Origin: Uloborus plumipes | Lineage: Eukaryota; Arthropoda; Arachnida; Araneae; Uloboridae | DNA: 64,000 bases | Direction: 5' to 3' | Assembly (NCBI GenBank): GCA_038373865.1 | Contig: JAXGGA010002018.1 | Coordinates: 1-64,000 of the forward strand | Shown here: positions 57,955 through 64,000 of the stretch, piece by piece | How positions within the stretch are numbered: the first letter of the stretch is position 1 | Layout of the letters: each line of letters opens with the position of its first letter | The notes under the pieces: model-generated | Seen by the model: only the letters and a program-made list of their open reading frames with translations | Told to the model about the DNA's origin: nothing | Database searches by the model: none | Translations under genes and position numbers: made by a program

Positions 57955-58225
57955 TAGAACGATTCCTGGACATCTCTACACAAACCAGTATAGAAACCAT
58001 TTTATTAGAGTGACTTAAGAGAGTTGTCTATCATAGTGAATCGAAACTCTTGAAAATTCAGAAAGAGATCGAGATAATAAATTCTAAAAGGTTGTCAAGG
58101 AAAGGGTTATTCATTTTTTACAAAGCTTGAAGTTGAGGCTGACATTGATGATGGTAATAATGCTTTGGTTTTTGGCGATTTCCAATTGATTGACTAGTAA
58201 GTTAAATTTATCACATCAATTGAGC
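57955..58225. mobile_element. Deletion-derived copy of the 53341-54556 repeat
   Basis: GATTCCTGGACATCTCTACAC matches the left end at 53348. It continues directly into a segment like 54036-54280 (AACCATTTTATTAGAGTGAC, ACTCTTGAAAATTCAGA, TTGATTGACTAGTAAG). So a central portion of the family is missing here. It sits in the putative intron or upstream flank of the 57.5-kb exon. Confidence 0.5.
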
Positions 58226-59570
58226 ATGAAAGTTTCCCATTGGAATTTAAAGTTGGACTATCAATATTCTTTGTGATATACCTAACGTAGTAGAGGGGCT
58301 ATGGTCCAAAATATAGCCGGAAACTGCATTTTGTGATAAAAGCATGAAAGTTGGTGTGTATGTAGACAATGTATTTATAAACATTTTTAGAAGGGGAGCC
58401 ATTCCGAAATCCCCACCCAAACCCCTCCGGCGGCCATTTTTGGTCAAAAAGTCCGAAATTGCTTTTCTTATTTCTTTTTCAAAAAACACCTTTTTTATCA
58501 TCTTATTAGAGTTCAATTATGTTAAACAAAGATTAGAAAACCGTCAAAATAGCTTTAAACCGATTAATTTTAATAGTACTCATTAAAAATTCGTTTTTTT
58601 CTAAAAAAACTGAAATTGTTTTCAGGGGCCGGTTTAAAGGTGTCCAACTATGTATCTGAAAGCACTATATTAAAGAAAAACAATTTAGTTGCATTAAAAT
58701 CCCAGCAATCCGAACCCCAAAAATCCGAAACTTTGGAAAACCCGAGCATATTTTTTAAAACTTACTCATAAAAATGTATTACAAAACTAAAAATAAATAC
58801 AGAAATTAAAAATCATAAGCAAAACTAGTACTTTTTCAAAACTTAAAAAAAAAAAAAAACGTTTGAAATGTTCCTTAAGAATGAATATTTATCTTTGATT
58901 AATTAAAATAAAACCAGTTTTCTTTATGAACGAAAAAAGTAATAAAAAAAACTTCAAACATTTTGAAAAAAAATACGCAATGTCATGGAAATTTCACTCA
59001 CATTCAGCAGGATTATAAATTACGCTTGCACCTATAAAATAGGGGGAGGGGAAGGCACGATCATATTTTTATACAACTGCGAAATTCTAAAGAAAAAGCT
59101 TTAAAACAAATTTCAAGTTTTTTTCTCATTAAACGATTTGAGGAGTTTGTTCTCTCTAAAAGATGAGAGAAGAAAAAAAATTGCTGTAATAAAAAGTTTA
59201 GTGCTGTGTTAATTAAGCAACTTCTCTACTACTTATCATATTGTGCTGTTATTGAAAAGTAACCCTTTATAACAAAAGAAACAACTGAATTTCAATATAA
59301 ATCTGAGCAAGCAATGAGCAGTTTGCACATGTGAGGAATATGCGATATTTAAGTTATTTGCGATAAATTATGATTCACTATTTCCGAAAATATTCTTTTC
59401 CATGCAAAAAAACCTTTGTGTTAATTAATATTTAATTTTAAAGTGAGAGAAAATTGACGAAATGTCACGTGACGCGAAAACGCAACGTGATTGGCCTGAC
59501 GTCACTGTGCCCTTTGCTACTTTGTTTACATTTTCGCTACGGTAGTATGCTGGCGAAAGCAATGATCGGT
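58226..59570. other. No gene seen
   Basis: AT-rich with A runs. The frames at 58247-58586 overlap on both strands and lack support. Confidence 0.45.
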
Positions 59571-59587
59571 GTTTTAGTCGGTATACG

Positions 59588-59990
59588 CCCAAAATGTCGC
59601 GGCCGAAATGTCGCGGGCCAAAATGTCGCCGGTCCAAAATGTCGCCGAGCCAAAATGTCGCGGGCTAAAATGTCGCGGGCCAAAATGTCGCCGGTCCAAA
59701 ATGTCGCCTGCCCAAAATGTCGCGTGGTCAAAATGTCGCCGGTTAAAAATGTCGCCGGGCCAGAATGTCGCCGGTCAAAAATGTCGCCGGGCCAAAATGT
59801 CGCCGGTCAAAAATGTCGCCGATCAAAAATGTCGCCGGTCTAAAATGTCGCCGGTCTAAAATGTCGCCGGTCCAGAATGTCGCCGGTCAAAAATGTCGCC
59901 GGTCCAAAATGTCGCAGGTCAAAAATGTCGCCGGTCAAAAATGTCGCGGGCCAAAATGTCGCCAGTTCAAATGTCGTCAGACAAAAATGT
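59588..59990 (+). repeat. CCAAAATGTCGCCGGT minisatellite, left end of element B
   Basis: About 24 units of 16-17 bp with core AAAATGTCGC, the same unit and sequence variants as in element A. Overlapping open frames on both strands are artefacts. Confidence 0.95.
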
Positions 59991-61905
59991 AGAAGGTCCG
60001 ATATTGATACAGTTAGTATCAAAAATTAAAATATATGAAAAGGCTTTTTTACACCGAATTAACAAAAAATTGCTAATTGCTGTTAATGAACGTGTGCGTT
60101 AACGATAGTATGGACTAAAATTTTTGAAAATACTAAAAAAAATTTACCCTTTCGGCTTGTAACTGTTTCGAGCGCTTTCCAAGAAACAAATAGTTTTCAA
60201 ACAAGCGTACGTTATTTATTTACAATAGCTTATTTCACCGTAACTCGCTATCTACCAACTTAAAAACGAATAGATCAGCGGCCCAAGCCAAGTTTAATTG
60301 ATATCGAAAGGAAAATTTGTGTGTTAAAAAAGAAGTTGAAGAACAGTGAAATGAATAAGACAGATATACAATGTTTGAAACTTGGTTTCTGTTAAAATTT
60401 CTTACATGATCGAAAGCAAGTCTATATTATTTAAATAATAGAGGTCTTTTTATTTTCTTCTTCATAAAATGTGTAAAAGAAAGTATTGGATCAGTGAAAA
60501 ATTGTCAATTTGGAAGAATTTACACTTTCTGACGTGTGATGAATTCAATTTTATCGTTTATTTTTTTAAGGGAAAATGTGTAAGTGTGTATCTGCGTGAC
60601 CCATTTTTGGGGGGCGACTCTACCACAAAACTTGGTGCGTGAATTAGAATGAAATTTGGTACAAACATGTACCAACCAATATGTGATTCAGTGCTGATTG
60701 GTTTTTGCCGCTAGTTCTTCCAAGTTTTTACATGCAAGAATGTAATGGAACGTTTTCAGCATAGCGTGATTAATGTCTGAAGAAGGTTCAGACGAAATAA
60801 AATAAAAATTGGCCCATAGGAAGCCTTCAGAAGATACGCCACATCATCAAGGAAGCAGAGCAATTGAACTTTTTATTTTTCAATATTTGTGAGTGATGTA
60901 TATCAAGAAGTAATGCAAGTATTCAGACAAAATTTTGTTTGTAGAATGGTCTTAAAGGGAGAGATGCTTATTCATTTCTGGCGTTAATCAGCTCAGACAT
61001 GGTTCTGTACCTTCGTTAAAATCAGTATTTAAATGTGGAGTTGAATATAATACCATTTTTTCTCTTGACAGTTAACCTCCCCTTCCACCACTCAGTTGTT
61101 ACAAAGAAAGCAATAATTCCATGAACTAATTTGATTTCAAACGTCCCCAAACAACTCTTAAAGAAAATGTTCTATAAGAAAATTGCCGGCGGTGATTAAA
61201 CGGTATTCCGTTTTTGCAAAAAAAAAAATGCCTTTACAGCAAATTTATTTGTTTAATTTCTTTGTGTGAAAAAAAGAAATAATCCTAAATATAGTTTAAA
61301 AAAACTAAAAAATACGCTTTTAGAGTAAATCAAATTCAAAAGAAGATTTTGAAAACTGTTGAATATCCGCTAAGTTTACATGCACTTATAATATGCATTT
61401 TGTGGACGATCGATGCCCAACTCAGAACTAATGTCAAATGCACTTATTATACATCAACATGCAATAAAGTTTAGCCTTTAGTAATAATAATGGTATTAAA
61501 CATATTACTTTTATACGTTTATAAAGAACGTGAATTTTATTTTTGACTCAGAGTTACATACATACAAACGAACAAACAAAAAAACCTACATGTGAAACTA
61601 GTAAAAGCGTATTAAAAAAAGAAGAAATTTAGCGTCCCTGGGCCCTAAGTACAGCCCTGAAAAAACTATGGCATTATTTTGGTACTGAAATAATTTAAGC
61701 TTTAGAAGAAATCAATTTAGTTACATTTTTGTTAATAACTTAAGCTAATTTTCTAAACTGCTACGTTTAAAAAAAGTTACTAAACAGGGGTATTTATCAT
61801 ATCGTGACAAGCTTATTAGTAAAATTGAGCTACATAATTAAGCTGTATTGAATTTGTAAATTACTGGAAACATTCAATCTGTACTATACACTTACGTCAT
61901 TTTGG

Positions 61906-62190
61906 AACGGATATATTTTGGACCGGCGTTATTTTGGACCGGCGACATTTTGACCGGCGACATTTTAGACCGGCGACATTTTGACCCGGCGACATTTTCG
62001 ACCGGCGACATTTTGGCCCGGCGACATTTTTGACCGGCGACATTTTGACCACGCGACATTTTGGCCCGCGACATTTTAGGCAGGCGACATTTTGGACCGG
62101 CGACATTTTGGCCCGCGACATTTTAGCCCGCGACATTTTGGCTCGGCGACATTTTGGACCGGCGACATTTTTGCCCGCGACATTTTGACC
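61906..62190 (-). repeat. GACATTTTGGACCGGC minisatellite, right end of element B
   Basis: The unit is inverted relative to 59588-59990, about 17 units, making the array shorter than its partner. Unit number therefore varies among the four arrays. Confidence 0.95.
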
Positions 62191-62206
62191 CCAAACCGTT
62201 TTAGTC

Positions 62207-63025
62207 AGGTTCAATAATGTTCTTCAACCTTCTCATATAGCTTTTTATTGTGTTTAATGAATGCTGTGTCCCTTCTAGATTGTAATAGACAGTTATGAGT
62301 GCCAAATATTGTATCTTCGGCAGATCTGAGATTGTTTATTGTGCTCAATGCCGGTTCTACAATTTTTCTTAGCCGTTGCTAAACATCGGAAATGATCATT
62401 TTCCATCAAGTTTTTAATGGTTTTCCTACGCAAAAATGAATGTTCAACTGCTAAAACGGAAAAAAAAGTATTTTCGTTATATTTTCATATCTGTAGTGTA
62501 AGTGGAATGTGTGCATTATATTGGTGTAGTTTAAAATAGTACCTTCGAACATTTTTCTCGTTTATAATTTTAAATTGGGAATACACTCATGGTTTTTACT
62601 GTACAGCTATGCTATAACTTGTTTCAATGACCTTATTAAGCTACTTAAAAATAAAAGAAAGTACGTATCAACTGTACATGGTTATTTTCTAGCTGAAAAC
62701 TTCGCTATCATTATTAGACTCTCTTGTTTTTTTTTTTTTGGTTTGCAAAACATGATTAAAAACCTTTGGTGGTCAAAGTCAACAGAATGTTAGTTGAATT
62801 TGACATTGACTTCCTTTTATCTTTATCATGAACAAGGAGTGAATGTTTAATAATTAATTGCATTTTCTTATTTGCCTAATAATTACCATACTTTCATTAG
62901 TGTATTATGCAATATTCAAGTAAATAAAAATAAAATGCAGCTCTCTCTTTGGAAATGAAAAGTTCAGAGCTGAAAAATAGTCGTTTGGATTTGGAAAAGA
63001 AATCTAATTCATAATTATCTCTTCT
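62207..63025. other. No gene seen
   Basis: AT-rich sequence after foldback B with no supported coding region or repeat boundary. Confidence 0.5.
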
Positions 63026-63400
63026 CTACTAATAATAAAGCTGAAGGTGGTTCTGTCTGTCCTTCTTTCTTTCTTTCTGTCTGTCTGTTACGCGCGTAGC
63101 GCCAAAACCGTTCGGTCGATTTTTATGCCACTTGGCACAAAATTAGTTTGTAGCATGTAGTTTTGCACCTCGAAGCGATTTTTCGAAAATTCCATTTCGT
63201 TCTTTTTCTATTCGAATTCTTAGCGGAAATTCGATAAAATAGGGAAGAAATATTTCACACACATTTTCAAGTCTTATGTCATTCGAAAGCTTGGAATTTT
63301 CTGCACAAAATGAAGTTTTTTCGAAGTTTCTACGATCATCAGGAGAGCTGTAACAACTGTTTTTAGAATCCCGAAATTCAAGGCTTACCTTCAGTAAAGC
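63026..63400 (+). mobile_element. Dispersed repeat beginning CTCTACTAATAATAAAGC
   Basis: After the opening there is a CTGTCTGTCC/CTTTCTTTCT run, then TTACGCGCGTAGCGCC and ACCGTTCGGTCGATTTTTAT, ATGCCACTTGGCACAAAATT. This order is a familiar layout of arthropod dispersed repeats, some classed as Helitron-like. It shares its opening with 34330. No coding part remains. Confidence 0.4.
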
Positions 63401-63547
63401 AAGCCAAACGATTCTAAAATGGTTCAGCTCGATAATAAAATTTGTTTGAAAAGAGAGATGAAAAGAATTATTTTATCAACGGAAATCAACTTTTCATGTT
63501 GTTACTATGGTTACGTGTTCATACTTATTTTTGTTTCGTTCTTTTTC

Positions 63548-63805
63548 CAGGGTTGCCAGACGTAGTATTTTTGATTCTACGGTAGTATTTTTTCGGCCCA
63601 AATAAGGAGCGTAGTATTTTTCTGGCAACCCTGTTTCCAATATACTAATGACTTAATTAAAAGATTTGGCGGATTTTTTTTTTCATTTTCATAGATTTCG
63701 CATTTCAGCAACATTGATTTTGGCAACGTTTGGAAACAGTAGTATTTTGTAATATTTTTTTAGAGGAGGTATAGTATTTTTTGTTCCAATTCTCTGGCAA
63801 CCCTG
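63548..63805. mobile_element. hAT miniature element with three terminal repeats (258 bp)
   Basis: The ends CAGGGTTGCCAGACG at 63548 and CTGGCAACCCTG at 63805 are flanked by a perfect 8-bp duplication TCTTTTTC (63540-63547, 63806-63813). A third copy of the right terminus, GTAGTATTTTTCTGGCAACCCTG-like, lies inside and ends at 63633. GTAGTATTTTT words recur throughout. It is hAT-like and non-coding. Confidence 0.9.
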
Positions 63806-64000
63806 TCTTTTTCCCGGTGAAGATGCTTTGGAACCCTGCTTGGCGCGTTTTCAAAAAGTCAACTACGCAAAATAGCTAGGGTTACCACGCTTGGCGCGCC
63901 TATCGTTCATTTAGCGAGAAAAGGGTACCTAAAGCACAGATTAACGAAATATTGTATCAATTTCGATATTGCATCGTTTTTTTAAAGTGTTTCGTTTCGG

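Larger units (their letters stand above)
59580..62197. mobile_element. Foldback element B with minisatellite inverted ends
   Basis: This copy is inverted relative to element A. It begins GGTATACGCCCAAAATG at 59580 and ends, inward, GGTTTGGGGTCAAAATG from 62197, with a perfect 9-bp duplication GTTTTAGTC at 59571-59579 and 62198-62206. The interior (59995-61905) aligns with the reverse complement of A's interior, including TTCGGCTTGTAACTGTTTCG (60152) and GCGTCCCTGGGCCCTAAGTA (61632). It lacks the hAT miniature. The conserved open segment of A corresponds to 60890-61125 here and carries a 1-bp deletion. No transposase is recognised, so it is probably mobilised in trans. Confidence 0.9.

Overview
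The window is AT-rich eukaryotic nuclear DNA, most likely from an arthropod and plausibly a chelicerate such as a spider (inference from repeat style; not proven). It has no bacterial gene organisation, CRISPR array, rRNA or long intact gene. Most of what can be recognised is mobile DNA: Tc1/mariner and pogo-type elements with TA target sites, hAT-type miniatures with 8-bp target-site duplications, piggyBac-like miniatures at TTAA, and one unusual foldback family whose inverted ends are minisatellite arrays. One clean nuclear tRNA-Val(CAC) gene lies at 8447-8519. Only a few exon-like segments suggest host genes.

Layout. 0-3 kb: a degenerate 130-bp repeat followed by a 539-bp tandem satellite, flanked by a 15-bp inverted repeat. 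3-8.9 kb: repeat relics and the tRNA. 8.9-17.5 kb: a nest of transposons. An 8.5-kb hAT-like insertion (8963-17437) split a small pogo-like relic and itself received a pogo transposase element (9798-11966), a 24-bp-TIR miniature (12173-12557) and foldback element A (12940-16584), which in turn received a hAT miniature (14512-15409). 17.7-23.5 kb: hAT miniatures, a CGATGA-rich palindromic repeat, a SINE-like relic and a broken Tc1-like transposon. 24-27.2 kb: a possible small plus-strand host gene with a duplicated first-exon region, an ATG exon and a phase-compatible membrane exon. 27.6-36.8 kb: more miniatures, an RNase H remnant of a non-LTR retrotransposon, a 76-bp-arm hairpin and an 80-bp tandem repeat. 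36.8-57.5 kb: AT-rich sequence poor in recognisable repeats. 57.5 kb: a GC-richer minus-strand open region behind a good splice acceptor, probably a terminal coding exon. 57.9-64 kb: a second foldback copy B (59580-62197) in the opposite orientation to A, then a Helitron-like or other dispersed repeat and a small hAT miniature with three terminal repeats.

The most unusual feature is the foldback pair A/B. Each has about 0.3-0.4 kb of 16-17-bp CpG-containing minisatellite at both ends in inverted orientation, a shared 1.9-kb interior without a recognisable transposase, and 8-9-bp target-site duplications. B also preserves the empty site of the hAT miniature found in A.
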